NCBI RefSeq assembly: GCF_030316765.1
Contig: NZ_JASZYT010000011.1
Location: 124,001-188,000 of the forward strand
DNA from: Variovorax saccharolyticus
GTDB lineage: Bacteria > Pseudomonadota > Gammaproteobacteria > Burkholderiales > Burkholderiaceae_C
Length of the DNA: 64,000 nt
Direction: 5' to 3'
Every line of letters starts with the position of its first letter. Position 1 is the first letter of the stretch. The notes under the pieces were generated by a model that was not told the DNA's origin, did no database searches, and was given only the letters and a program-made list of their open reading frames with translations. Of this stretch, positions 1 to 8,357 are shown piece after piece. The translations under genes were made by a program, and so were the position numbers.

Positions 1-1349
1 GACAGCAGCGCGTACAGCAGGATCGCGCCGAAGGTCGCGGTGCCGATGCCGCCGAGCGCGAACTGGCCGAACTTGAGCGTGAAGTCGCCGGTGCCGAGGA
101 TCAGCGTGATCGCGGCCACGATCAGGTTCTTGTTCTGCGAGAAGTCGACCTTGTTGTCGACCCAGATCTTGGCGCCCGCGACCGCGATCAGGCCGAACAC
201 CACGATGCTGACGCCGCCCATCACCGGCAGCGGAATGGCCTGCACCAGGGCGCCGAACTTGGGACTGAAGCCGAGCACCAGGGCGATCAGCGCCGCGACC
301 ACGAACATCGCGGTCGAGTAGATCTTGGTCGCCGCCATGACGCCGATGTTCTCGGCGTAGGTCGTGACGCCGGTGCCGCCGGCGGCGCCGCTCACCATGG
401 TGGCGACGCCGTCGCCGATGAAGGCGCGGCCCAGCAGGGGATTGAGGTCGCGGCCGGTCATCGCGCCGACGGCCTTCAGGTGGCCGAGGTTCTCGGCCAC
501 CAGGATGATCGCCACCGGCGCGATCAGCAGGATCGCGTTGACCTCGAACACCGGCTTCGAGAAGGTCGGCAATCCGAACCAGGGCGCCGCCGCCAGCGCG
601 CCCAGGTCGATCGGCTTGCCCAGGCCCATGCCGTTGGTCAGCACGGCATAGACCAGGCTGGCGACGATCAGGCCCATGAGAATCAGCAGCCGCTGCACCA
701 TGCCGCGCGCATAGACCGCGATCAGCCCGACCGACAGGAAGGTCACGGCCTGCATCCAGGTGTCGAAGCCGGTCGGCGCCATGTTCTTGATCGGCACGCT
801 CGCGAGATTGAGCCCGATCACCGCGACCACCGCGCCGGTGACGACCGGCGGCATCAGCCGCTCGATCCAGTGCACCGCGACGTCCTGCTCGACCTCGTCC
901 ACCTCGAGGCCTTCGAGGCCCTTGACCGGTGCCGACCGGGTGTGGCGCTCGTTGGTGAGGGCCACCAGCACGCCGATCAGCGCGTAGACCGCGCCGCAGA
1001 CGATGATGCCGCCGAGCGCGACGCCCAGGTTGGCGTTGGGCCCGGTTCCCGAATAGCCGCTGGCCGCGATCACGACGCCGATGAAGGCGAAGCTGGAGCC
1101 CAGGTAGCTCGGCACGCGGCCACCGGTGATGAAGAAGAACAGCAGGGTGCCGATGCCGCTCATCAGGATCGCGATGTTGGGATTGAAGCCCATCAGGATC
1201 GGCGCCAGCACCGTGGCGCCGAACATCGCGATCACGTGCTGCACGCCCATCGCGGCGGTCTGCGGCCAGGGCAGGCGCTCGTCGGGCGCGACGACGGTGC
1301 CCGCCGTCGCGCTCACCTTGCGCCAGCGGGGCAGGTAGGAATCGCTCAT
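1..1349 (-). CDS. NCS2-family uracil/pyrimidine permease (3' end cut by window edge)
   Basis: Reading leftward from ATG at 1349 there is an open frame of 449 codons that runs off the window. The protein begins MSDSYLPRWRKV and then carries the NCS2 opening signature (QHVIAMFGATVLAPILMGF) near residues 36-55, followed by many hydrophobic segments and the late motif TTYAENIGVMAATKIYS. This is the nucleobase:cation symporter 2 family, inner-membrane proteins that import uracil or xanthine. The GVTTYAENIG motif favours uracil (UraA/RutG type) over purines. Known members are about 430-460 residues long, so only a few residues should be missing. An AGGAG sits six bases before the ATG. The next gene is a thioesterase on the same strand with a 49-base gap. 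Substrate is inferred from family resemblance only. Confidence 0.9.
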   Translation of the reverse strand, partial: MSDSYLPRWRKVSATAGTVVAPDERLPWPQTAAMGVQHVIAMFGATVLAPILMGFNPNIAILMSGIGTLLFFFITGGRVPSYLGSSFAFIGVVIAASGYSGTGPNANLGVALGGIIVCGAVYALIGVLVALTNERHTRSAPVKGLEGLEVDEVEQDVAVHWIERLMPPVVTGAVVAVIGLNLASVPIKNMAPTGFDTWMQAVTFLSVGLIAVYARGMVQRLLILMGLIVASLVYAVLTNGMGLGKPIDLGALAAAPWFGLPTFSKPVFEVNAILLIAPVAIILVAENLGHLKAVGAMTGRDLNPLLGRAFIGDGVATMVSGAAGGTGVTTYAENIGVMAATKIYSTAMFVVAALIALVLGFSPKFGALVQAIPLPVMGGVSIVVFGLIAVAGAKIWVDNKVDFSQNKNLIVAAITLILGTGDFTLKFGQFALGGIGTATFGAILLYALL

Positions 1350-1398
1350 TTCTTCTTCTCCTCGGTTGTTGTTCTTGGACGGCGCCGGGCGCCTCGGC

Positions 1399-1827
1399 TC
1401 AGCCGGCCTGCGAGGCCAGCACCGCCATGGTGATGCGCGAGACGCAGGTCAGGTCGCCGGCGTCGTTGGTCATGTCGATCTGCCAGACCTGCGTCGTGCG
1501 GCCGCGGTGCACCGGCCGCGCCGTGCCGGTGACCCAGCCCGAGGTGACCGAACGGATGTGGTTGGCGTTGATGTCCAGCCCCACCGTGCGCTGGTCCTCG
1601 GGCGCGGAGTAGTGGGCGCCGCACGAGCCCAGGGTTTCGGCCAGCACCACCGAGACGCCGCCGTGCAGGATGCCGTAGGGCTGCACCGTGCGCCGGTCCA
1701 CCGGCACGCGGGCCCGGATGGTGTCGTCGCCGATCTCCAGGAATTCGATGCCCAGCAGCGACACCGCGGTGTTCGCGTGCGACAGGGTCAGGGCTTCGAT
1801 CGAGATGTCTTTCTTCCAGATGCGCAT
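1399..1827 (-). CDS. Hotdog-fold thioesterase, PaaI/YdiI-like
   Basis: This 142-residue protein has the length and signature of the PaaI/YdiI branch of hotdog acyl-CoA thioesterases. The core motif is around residues 49-66 (VQPYGILHGGVSVVLAET), where the HGG turn and the following acidic residue shape the active site; later it has GLDINANHIRSVTSGWV, also typical. Such enzymes hydrolyse aromatic or medium-chain acyl-CoAs in the cytoplasm. I chose ATG 1827 because AAGGAG lies about seven bases upstream; a longer frame to 1959 would collide with the promoter region of the divergent AsmA-like gene. The exact acyl-CoA substrate cannot be read from the sequence. Confidence 0.88.
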   Translation of the reverse strand: MRIWKKDISIEALTLSHANTAVSLLGIEFLEIGDDTIRARVPVDRRTVQPYGILHGGVSVVLAETLGSCGAHYSAPEDQRTVGLDINANHIRSVTSGWVTGTARPVHRGRTTQVWQIDMTNDAGDLTCVSRITMAVLASQAG

Positions 1828-1943
1828 GAATTGGCTCCTTGTCGGGATTGTCAAAACTATAGCGACAGCTTGCGCCTGCCGGCGTGGCGTAAACGCGCCC
1901 GTGGCTGACAGCGCCCGCGGCCGGGCTGGGCGAAGCTGTGGCC

Positions 1944-3278
1944 ATGACGCGCCCCGCACGATGGATCGCCGGCCTGCTCGCCGCGGCAGCCCTCCTGCTG
2001 GGCGGGGGCTTTCTGGCGCTCAACCTGCTGCTGCCTTCCGATGGCGAGCTGGCGGCCGAAGTCGGCGCCCGCTTCCAGAAGGCGTCCGGCATCGGGCTCA
2101 AGGTCGGCTCGGCGCACTGGTCGCTGCGGCCATCGCCGGTGGTGGTGCTCAACGAACTCGCCACCGACCAGCCGGCGCCGATCACGGTGCGGCGGGTCGA
2201 GCTCCGGCCGCGGTTGGCTGCGCTGTGGCGGCGCAGCATCGCGATCGAATCGCTCGAGATCGAGGGCGCGGTATTGCCGAGGGCTTCGGTGCGCGCATTT
2301 CGCGGGCGCTGGAATACCGGTGCGGCCGGTGCCGCCGGTGGCGCCGATGCGGCCGACCTGGCGCTGGGCGCCGCCTGGGCCCTGACCGACCTGCCGATCG
2401 AGCGCCTGCGCCTGCGCGACGTGGTCTGGATCGATCGCCGCGGCGTGGCGCTGGCCTATGACGCCGACGTGCGCTTCGACGCCGGCTGGCGGCCGCGCGA
2501 GGCCGAGCTGTCGCGTGCCGGCGTGACGCCGCCGGCCAGGCTGCGGCTCGAGCGCGAAGGCGACCAGGATCGCTGGCGCACCGCGATCGATGTCGGTGGC
2601 GGCACGTGGAACGGCCGCACCGAACTGCAGCCGCGGACCGATGGCCGATGGCGCCTGACGGCCGAACTCGAACCCCGGGGCGTGGATGTCGCCGCGCTGG
2701 TTCGCAGCTTCGGGCGGCGCGCCGCGGTCGAAGGCAAGCTCGACGGCCGGACCACGGTCGACGCCGAAGGCACGGATGCGGGCGACCTGTTACGGCATCT
2801 TCACACCCGCACCCGTTTCTCGGTCGCACCCGCGACCCTGGCCGGCTTCGACCTGGCCCGCGCGGTGAGCAGCGCCGGCGTCAGCCGCGGTGGCCGCACG
2901 GTGCTGGACAGCCTCGAGGGCACGCTAGACACCCAGGCCGGCGAGGACGGCGTGGTGTTGCGCTACAGCGGCATCAAGGCGCGTTCCGGCGTGCTGACCG
3001 CGAGCGGCAGCGCGACCGTGCTCAACCGCCGGCTCGACGGCGAGATGGCGGTCGACCTGGTCGATGGCGTGGTCGGCGTGCCGCTCAAGCTCGGCGGCAC
3101 GCTCGACGCACCCGAACTGTCGCTGACCGGCGGGGCACTGGCCGGAGCCGCCATGGGCTCGGCCGTGCTGCCGGGCGTCGGCACCGCGATCGGTGCCCGC
3201 ATCGGACAGCAGATGGAGAAGCTGTTCGGCAGCGGCGAGAGCAGGAAGCCCGAGAAGCCGGCGCCCCGATCGCCTTGA
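1944..3278 (+). CDS. AsmA-like envelope protein
   Basis: The 444-residue product starts with a short basic stretch and one hydrophobic segment (about residues 6-27), then a long beta-rich periplasmic region typical of AsmA-family proteins. Recognisable parts are the amphipathic N-terminal block with VNEL-like text and a C-terminal stretch (LNRRLDGEMAVDLVDGVVGV, then LKLGGTLDAPELSLTGG) that matches the AsmA C-terminal repeats. A final glycine/alanine-rich tail ends in basic residues. AsmA-like proteins are thought to bridge the envelope and help move phospholipids to the outer membrane. ATG 1944 is preferred; a GTG two codons earlier (1938) is also possible. It is divergent from the thioesterase gene, with 116 bases between them. 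Confidence 0.82.
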   Translation: MTRPARWIAGLLAAAALLLGGGFLALNLLLPSDGELAAEVGARFQKASGIGLKVGSAHWSLRPSPVVVLNELATDQPAPITVRRVELRPRLAALWRRSIAIESLEIEGAVLPRASVRAFRGRWNTGAAGAAGGADAADLALGAAWALTDLPIERLRLRDVVWIDRRGVALAYDADVRFDAGWRPREAELSRAGVTPPARLRLEREGDQDRWRTAIDVGGGTWNGRTELQPRTDGRWRLTAELEPRGVDVAALVRSFGRRAAVEGKLDGRTTVDAEGTDAGDLLRHLHTRTRFSVAPATLAGFDLARAVSSAGVSRGGRTVLDSLEGTLDTQAGEDGVVLRYSGIKARSGVLTASGSATVLNRRLDGEMAVDLVDGVVGVPLKLGGTLDAPELSLTGGALAGAAMGSAVLPGVGTAIGARIGQQMEKLFGSGESRKPEKPAPRSP

Positions 3279-3361
3279 AGGCGCGGCGCTGCAGCGGCGA
3301 GAATCGCGCGGGCGCCCAGTCCGCGCTTTTAGTCAGTCCGCTCTTCCCGAGGTTCCAGCCC

Positions 3362-3754
3362 ATGCAGTACAGCGATTCGGTCTTCACGGAAACGACCTTC
3401 TGGCTCATGGTGGCGGTCTCGGTGGTGCTGCCGTTCGGGATCTACGCGGTGATGATCTCCAAGCAGGCGATCTCGCGCTGGACCGTGCTGGTGCTCGGCT
3501 TCACGCTGGTCGCGATCGCGGCGGTCAACGTCTACTTCCTGCAGCGCCTGGCCACCATCGCCGCAGCCACACCTTCACTGGCCGACAACGTGCTGTTCGT
3601 GTCGGAGCTGCGGGTGGCGCTGTACCTGCTGCCGGCGCTGTTCGCCGGCATCGGCATCAACCTGATCTCGCACGTGCTCACCACCCACCTGAGCACCGCG
3701 GAAAGGCGGTTCAGCGAAGAGCATCCCGACACGGGCCAGAACGAGGACGTCTAG
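3362..3754 (+). CDS. Small membrane protein of unknown function
   Basis: The 130-residue product has three clear hydrophobic segments, near residues 12-31, 41-60 and 90-115, and a charged C-terminal tail rich in Glu and Asp. I do not recognise a named family. It starts at ATG 3362, 83 bases after the AsmA-like gene on the same strand, and could be co-transcribed with it. It ends 12 bases before the convergent chemoreceptor gene. The residue composition and codon use look like real coding sequence rather than a shadow, because both other strands' frames here are broken or low in hydrophobic content. Confidence 0.75.
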   Translation: MQYSDSVFTETTFWLMVAVSVVLPFGIYAVMISKQAISRWTVLVLGFTLVAIAAVNVYFLQRLATIAAATPSLADNVLFVSELRVALYLLPALFAGIGINLISHVLTTHLSTAERRFSEEHPDTGQNEDV

Positions 3755-3766
3755 GCCCTGTTCAGG

Positions 3767-5326
3767 CTAGGCCCGCGCTCCTTCGAGCCTGAAGGCGCCC
3801 ACCACCTGCGACAGGTTGCCCGCCTGCTCCTGCAGCGACTGCGCAGCCGCCGAGGCTTCCTCCACCAGCGCCGCGTTCTGCTGCGTCACCTGGTCCATCT
3901 GCGTGATCGCCTGGTTGATCTGCTCGATGCCCGAGGTCTGCTCCTGGCTGGCCGCCGTGATCTCGCCCATGATGTCGGTCACCCGCTTCACGCTGTCGAC
4001 GATCTCCTCCATCGTGCGACCCGCTTCGGCCACCTGCTTGCTGCCTTCCTCGACCTTCTCCACCGAGTCGCCGATCAGGGTCTTGATCTCCTTGGCCGCC
4101 GCTGCCGAGCGCTGCGCCAGGCTGCGCACTTCGGAGGCCACCACCGCGAAGCCGCGGCCCTGTTCGCCGGCACGTGCAGCTTCCACTGCGGCATTGAGCG
4201 CCAGGATGTTGGTCTGGAAGGCGATGCCGTCGATCACGCCGATGATGTCGACGATCTTCTTCGACGAGGTGTTGATCGCGGTCATCGTGCCCACCACCTG
4301 GCTCACGACGCTGCCGCCCTTGACTGCGACTTCGGAAGCCGAGACGGCGAGTTGGTTGGCTTGGCGGGCGTTGTCCGCGTTTTGCTTGACCGTGCTGGTG
4401 AGTTCTTCCATCGAGGCCGCGGTCTGCTCGAGCGAGCTGGCCTGCTCTTCGGTGCGCGAGGAAAGGTCCTGGTTGCCCGTCGCGATCTGCGTGCTCGCGG
4501 TCGATACGTTGGCGACCACGCCATGCACCTGCTGCAGCGAAGTCTGAAGGGCCGTGCGCATGCCGTCGATCGCGCGCAGCAGCAGGCCGGTCTCGTCCTT
4601 GGCGTAGTGCGTTTGCGCCGCGCCGCTGAGGTCCATCGCGCCGATCTCCTGCGCCGTGGCCTCGGCCTGCTTCAGCGGCAGCGTGATGCTGCGCGAGAGT
4701 CCCCAGGCCAGCAGGCTGCCGAGCACCAGCGACACCGCGGTGCAGACCGCCAGCAGGGTGCTGGTCTGCGCCCGCATCGCCTCGGCCCGCTGCGCGGCGG
4801 CGTCCAGACCCGCACGCTGCAGGTCCACCATCTCCTGCACGCCGGCCAGGTAGCTGACCGAGGTCGGCTCGAAGCGCGCGCTGAACACGCGGTTGGCGCC
4901 GTCGAGATCGCCGGCGAGCTTGAGCTTGCTGACTTCCTCCCGCGCCGCCAGGTATTCGCGGCGCAGATCGCCGACCTTCTGGAACAGCGCCTTCTCCTCG
5001 GGCCGGACCATCTGGCCTTCGATGAACTTCTGCAGCGCGTTGGTGTCCTTGATCGAGGTCGCGGTGGCCGGCGCGAAGTAGGCGATCAGGCTCGGGTCGC
5101 TGCTCTTGGCGATGGCCGCCGCGCGCTGCACGCCCGAGGTCGTGTGGCGCAGCCAGTCGGAGCCGGCGCGCTCGGTCTTGACGTTGTCGTTCACCATGCC
5201 CTCGATCTCTGCCCCGAGGGCATGCAGTTTCAGCACCGCGAACACGCTGCTGGCGAGGAACAGGGCCAGGATGGCGCCCAGCACGAGGGCCAGGCGCCTG
5301 CCGATGGAAAGATTGCTCAGAAACAT
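3767..5326 (-). CDS. Methyl-accepting chemotaxis protein
   Basis: The 519-residue protein has the classical chemoreceptor layout. TM1 spans about residues 11-33, a four-helix-bundle periplasmic domain about 35-187, TM2 about 188-210, a HAMP domain about 211-263, then a long cytoplasmic coiled coil. The hairpin tip around residues 365-405 contains IDGIAFQTNILALNAAVEAA and GRGFAVVASEVRSLAQRSA, the region that contacts CheA and CheW. Glu/Gln pairs near 293-315 are the likely methylation sites. The protein ends in EGARA without the C-terminal pentapeptide used to tether CheR/CheB. ATG 5326 places the first membrane helix at the usual distance; upstream in-frame codons overlap a sigma28-type promoter. 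The ligand is unknown. Confidence 0.95.
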   Translation of the reverse strand: MFLSNLSIGRRLALVLGAILALFLASSVFAVLKLHALGAEIEGMVNDNVKTERAGSDWLRHTTSGVQRAAAIAKSSDPSLIAYFAPATATSIKDTNALQKFIEGQMVRPEEKALFQKVGDLRREYLAAREEVSKLKLAGDLDGANRVFSARFEPTSVSYLAGVQEMVDLQRAGLDAAAQRAEAMRAQTSTLLAVCTAVSLVLGSLLAWGLSRSITLPLKQAEATAQEIGAMDLSGAAQTHYAKDETGLLLRAIDGMRTALQTSLQQVHGVVANVSTASTQIATGNQDLSSRTEEQASSLEQTAASMEELTSTVKQNADNARQANQLAVSASEVAVKGGSVVSQVVGTMTAINTSSKKIVDIIGVIDGIAFQTNILALNAAVEAARAGEQGRGFAVVASEVRSLAQRSAAAAKEIKTLIGDSVEKVEEGSKQVAEAGRTMEEIVDSVKRVTDIMGEITAASQEQTSGIEQINQAITQMDQVTQQNAALVEEASAAAQSLQEQAGNLSQVVGAFRLEGARA

Positions 5327-5366
5327 GATCGTGATTCCAGATGGGACGGAGGGGGAACGCTGAGGT

Positions 5367-5393
5367 ATATCGGCAGCAAACCGAAAACCTTGA
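5367..5393 (-). promoter_or_regulatory. Sigma28 (FliA)-type promoter of the chemoreceptor gene
   Basis: On the minus strand the sequence reads TCAAGGTT, an 11-base spacer, then GCCGATAT. This closely matches the flagellar sigma factor consensus (TAAAGTTT, N11, GCCGATAA; betaproteobacterial versions often begin TCAAG). It lies about 40 bases before the chemoreceptor ATG, a normal distance. It ties this chemoreceptor to the flagellar regulon. Confidence 0.72.
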
Positions 5394-5450
5394 GGCCGCG
5401 CTCTCTCCGCCCGGATCACGCATGTCGGGCGAGCTCGGGTCCGGACCGAC

Positions 5451-6176
5451 CTAGAACTTGTAGGTGACCGCCAGGTACGGAACGATCGGATTCAGCTTCA
5501 GGCTGGCCTCGCTGGTCGCCACCGGGATGCCGCGGGCGGTGGTGGTCAGCTTGGCCGTGGTGCGCAGCGGAATATAGGAGACCGAGAAGGCCATGCCCCA
5601 GTGCGGGTCGAACTGGTAGGCGACGCCGGCGTTGAACACCGCCGCGAACGAACTGGCGAGCTTGGCCGTGGTCGCCGACAGCGCCGATGCGGGCAGGCGC
5701 AGCCGGCTCGCCAGCGCGCCCTGCATGCCCGGCGTGAGGTTCACGTCGCTGTACCAGACATAGGTCGCGCCGAGGCCCACATACGGGCGGAATTTGGCCT
5801 CGCCGTCGTTGAAGTAGTACTTGGCCAGCAGCGTCGGGCTCCATTGCCTCGCGCTGCCGAGTTCGCCGATCGGCCCCAGCGTGCCTTCGCCCTCGAGCTT
5901 GAACTTCGGCGGCACGCCGAGCACGCCTTCGACCGCCCAGCGGCTGTCGATGAAATAGGTGAGGTTCATGCCGAAGGTGTCGGAACTGCCGACGCTGGCG
6001 CCGGAGCCCGGTACCACGGCGGCCACCGGCGAGGTGAAAGTGAGGGGCTTGCTCGAGTCTTGCGGTGCAAAGTGCAGCCAGCCCGCACCGACCTGCCAGT
6101 CGCCGGCCTTCTGCGCGAAGGCGCTGCCGGATGCGAGGGCGGCGACGCTCGCCAGTGCCAGGATGCTTTTCTTCAT
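5451..6176 (-). CDS. ompW: OmpW-family outer membrane protein
   Basis: The 241-residue product opens with a signal peptide (MKKSILALASVAALASGSAFAQ, cleavage after AFA, residues 1-21) and then alternating beta-strand text. Typical OmpW landmarks are the early GDWQVGAGWLHFAP strand, the middle FRPYVGLGATYVW strand and the terminal aromatic motif NPIVPYLAVTYKF ending in Phe. OmpW proteins form eight-stranded outer-membrane barrels with a hydrophobic channel for small apolar molecules. The gene is downstream of the FHA gene on the same strand, but a terminator-like hairpin separates them. ATG 6176 gives the clean signal peptide, so longer in-frame extensions are rejected. Confidence 0.92.
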   Translation of the reverse strand: MKKSILALASVAALASGSAFAQKAGDWQVGAGWLHFAPQDSSKPLTFTSPVAAVVPGSGASVGSSDTFGMNLTYFIDSRWAVEGVLGVPPKFKLEGEGTLGPIGELGSARQWSPTLLAKYYFNDGEAKFRPYVGLGATYVWYSDVNLTPGMQGALASRLRLPASALSATTAKLASSFAAVFNAGVAYQFDPHWGMAFSVSYIPLRTTAKLTTTARGIPVATSEASLKLNPIVPYLAVTYKF

Positions 6177-6280
6177 GAATGAGGTGTTGTGATTGAAGAT
6201 TGAAGGAAGGACCTGGGATCGGACTGCGCCGCCAGGGTTCAGTCCGCCGGCGCCGTTCCTGTCGCGGTGGCGACTCCGCC

Positions 6281-6307
6281 AAAAAAATGGCCCGCACGAG
6301 GCGGGCC
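6281..6307 (-). terminator. Rho-independent terminator after the FHA gene
   Basis: Read on the minus strand, a perfect 7-bp stem GGCCCGC/GCGGGCC with a five-base loop (6289-6307) is followed by ATTTTTTT (6281-6288). This is a textbook intrinsic terminator. It lies 88 bases beyond the stop of the FHA gene and upstream of ompW, so ompW should have its own promoter. Confidence 0.85.
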
Positions 6308-6394
6308 GAATGATCTCTGGTGAGAAGATCCCTGGAGAACCAGCCTTGATATCGACAGTTCGCCGGAAAACTTGAGGCATGAGCGTCGATGCCC

Positions 6395-6853
6395 TCAGAC
6401 GCGGCGCTCGCCGCGGCCGTTGCGATGCGCGTCGCCGTGCTTCGCCCTGCCGCCCTGGCGGAAGAAGGTGGCCCAGTCGCTGCGTTCGCGCACCACCGCA
6501 TCGATGTCGACCAGGTCGTCCGACAGCGTGATCAGCCGCAGCGCCTCGTCGTTCGGCAGCAGGCGGTTGTCGTAGAGAAAGCGCAGCTGGCAGTCGCCGG
6601 TGCTGATGGCGTCGCCGTTGGCCAGCGCCCGCTCGCGGATGCGCGTCTTGTTGACGAAGGTGCCGTTGCGGCTGGACAGGTCGGTCAGCACGAAGCGGTC
6701 GCCGGTCCAGTGGATGGCGGCGTGATGGCGGCTGACACCGAGGCTGTCGATGTGGACGCCGCAGGACGGGTCGCGGCCGATGGTCGTGATCGGCCCCTTG
6801 ATGTTGACCTGCCGCACGCTGCCGTGACGGGTCAGGACGATGAGTCTGGACAT
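6395..6853 (-). CDS. FHA-domain protein
   Basis: The 152-residue protein is essentially one forkhead-associated domain. The phosphothreonine-binding landmarks are visible: IGRDPSCGVHI near residues 25-35, SRHHAAIHW near 41-49 and DLSSRNGTFVNKTRI near 58-72. FHA domains bind phosphothreonine peptides, usually partners of Ser/Thr kinases or type VI secretion. No kinase, phosphatase or secretion gene is next to it. After residue 95 the sequence is acidic and then basic (ending GDAHRNGRGERRV) with no recognisable domain. It is divergent from the response regulator at 7068, with 214 bases between them that hold no gene I can support. Confidence 0.88.
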   Translation of the reverse strand: MSRLIVLTRHGSVRQVNIKGPITTIGRDPSCGVHIDSLGVSRHHAAIHWTGDRFVLTDLSSRNGTFVNKTRIRERALANGDAISTGDCQLRFLYDNRLLPNDEALRLITLSDDLVDIDAVVRERSDWATFFRQGGRAKHGDAHRNGRGERRV

Positions 6854-7067
6854 TGCTATCTCGCAGTCGAATGGTTGCAGTCACCGCATTTCGGCAAGCG
6901 GGACGACTTTATGAAGTCAACGAAATCCCGAAAACTGAGACATTCGTCGCGCTCGCCGCGATTGCGATGCCGCCAGGGGCCCCTCCGCGGTTGTTTCGTC
7001 CACTAACCTCTGCGCTCTTGGCGAAACGAATCGCCGCGACCTGTCGAGCTGTTGAAAGAACCCGGTA

Positions 7068-7709
7068 ATGAGAAAAGCGCGCAATGTCTTCTACGTGGTC
7101 GACGACCATCCGATGATGAGGGACGCCATTGCATTGATGCTGCGGCGGCTGCAGCCGGCCGCGGGCATCGTCGAGATCGACCGGCTCGACAAGCTGGCGG
7201 GTGCGGTCGAGCGCAACGGCGCCGCGGACCTGATCTGCCTCGACCTGAACCTGCCCGACACCAAGGGCTGCGCGGGCGTGCAGACGGCGCGGCGCGAGCA
7301 CCCCGAGGTGCCGATCGCGGTGTACTCGGCACTGCCTGCGGCCGACATGGAGGCGCTGTGCCTGTCCGCCGGCGCCAACATCTACATCGAGAAGGCCTCC
7401 GATGCCGCCGGCCTGATCAAGGGCCTGCGCAGCGTGCTGAAGACCGGCGACGACAAGGACGAGGCCCCCACGGCGGCGCCCGAAGCCGGCGCCCGCCTGA
7501 CGCCGCGCCAGGTCCAGCTGGTCCAGCTGATCGCCGAGGGGCTTGGCAACCGCGAGATGGCCGAGCGGCTCGAGATCAGCGAGGACACGGTCAAGGTCCA
7601 CATGTGGCGGCTCTACCGCCGCATCGGCGTCAACAGCCGGACCCAGGCGCTGCACTACGCGCGCACCAACGGCCACCTGTCGGGCGCCGGAGCGGCAGTC
7701 GCGGCGTAG
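7068..7709 (+). CDS. LuxR-type (NarL family) response regulator
   Basis: The 213-residue product has a receiver domain (about residues 5-125) and a LuxR-type helix-turn-helix (about 143-205). In the receiver, D12 and D13 form the acidic pocket, D59 in LICLDLNLPD is the likely phosphorylation site, S87 and K109 are the switch residues. The output domain begins LTPRQVQLVQLIAEGLGN and has the usual recognition helix around ISEDTVKVHMWRLYRRI. It should be a two-component transcription regulator. No histidine kinase is encoded nearby, so the partner must lie elsewhere. Targets are unknown. Confidence 0.92.
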   Translation: MRKARNVFYVVDDHPMMRDAIALMLRRLQPAAGIVEIDRLDKLAGAVERNGAADLICLDLNLPDTKGCAGVQTARREHPEVPIAVYSALPAADMEALCLSAGANIYIEKASDAAGLIKGLRSVLKTGDDKDEAPTAAPEAGARLTPRQVQLVQLIAEGLGNREMAERLEISEDTVKVHMWRLYRRIGVNSRTQALHYARTNGHLSGAGAAVAA

Positions 7710-7727
7710 CCTGGGGGCCAGGCCGCC

Positions 7728-7764
7728 GCCGGGCCGCCCCAAGGCGGCCTGCGGCCCCCTCGGG
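7728..7764 (+). repeat. Dispersed hairpin repeat, family 2 (partial copy)
   Basis: These 37 bases are identical to 51804-51840. They form a stem GGCCGCC/GGCGGCC around CCAA and the first half of a second G/C stem. The copy is cut after CCCCCTCGGG, while the copy at 51.8 kb continues through the second and third hairpins. It fills part of the 111-base gap between the response regulator and the lipoprotein gene and may act as a transcript-end structure. Confidence 0.8.
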
Positions 7765-7820
7765 CGCCAGTTACCATCCTGCTGCATGCGTCCGCCGGAC
7801 GCGCGCTCACAGGAGAACAC

Positions 7821-8357
7821 ATGATCGGACGACGAATCCTCACCCTCGCCCTGGCGACCCTGCTGGCGGCCTGTGCGAGCCCGGTGACCGTCAAGACCGA
7901 CTTCGACGCCAAGGCCGACTTCTCCGGCTACCGCAGCTACAGCTGGATCGCCCAGTCTCCCGGCGACGGATCGCTGGTGCCGCAGACCATCATCCAGGGC
8001 ATCGACGCCCGGCTGCAGGCGCGCGGCTGGAAGCGGGTCGCCGACGGCGACGTGCATGTCGCGGCCCATGTCACGACGCGCGATGGCCAGACCTACAACA
8101 CCTTCTACAGCGGCATCGGCCACGACCTCACCTGGCTCGGCTTCGGCCCGGTGCCCGACAGCGTGACGATGTCGACCGACCCCTACCGGGCCGGCACGCT
8201 GGTGGTCGACATGTTCGACGGCAAGAGCCGGCGCGCGATCTGGCGCGGCAATGCCTCCGGCATCCTGCCCGATGACCCGGCGCGGCTCGACGCCTCGGTG
8301 CAGCGGACTTTGGACCGCCTGTTCGCAGGCTTCCCGCCGAACTCCGCCAAGCGCTAG
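7821..8357 (+). CDS. DUF4136-family lipoprotein
   Basis: The 178-residue product has a lipoprotein signal (MIGRRILTLALATLLAAC, lipobox LLAAC with Cys18) and then the DUF4136 pattern: VKTDFDAKADFSGYRSYSWI near residues 23-42, a middle ARGW and a late GTLVVDMFDGKSRRAIWRG. It should be anchored to the inner face of the outer membrane. The biochemical role of DUF4136 is unknown. Its stop codon shares the palindromic CTAG at 8354-8357 with the stop of the convergent gene, so the two coding regions overlap by four bases. Confidence 0.88.
   Translation: MIGRRILTLALATLLAACASPVTVKTDFDAKADFSGYRSYSWIAQSPGDGSLVPQTIIQGIDARLQARGWKRVADGDVHVAAHVTTRDGQTYNTFYSGIGHDLTWLGFGPVPDSVTMSTDPYRAGTLVVDMFDGKSRRAIWRGNASGILPDDPARLDASVQRTLDRLFAGFPPNSAKR

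Noticed and set aside
6854..7067. A short gene in the divergent gap between the FHA and response-regulator genes
   Set aside because: The frames here are short, without ribosome sites or recognisable products; it is most likely promoter DNA.
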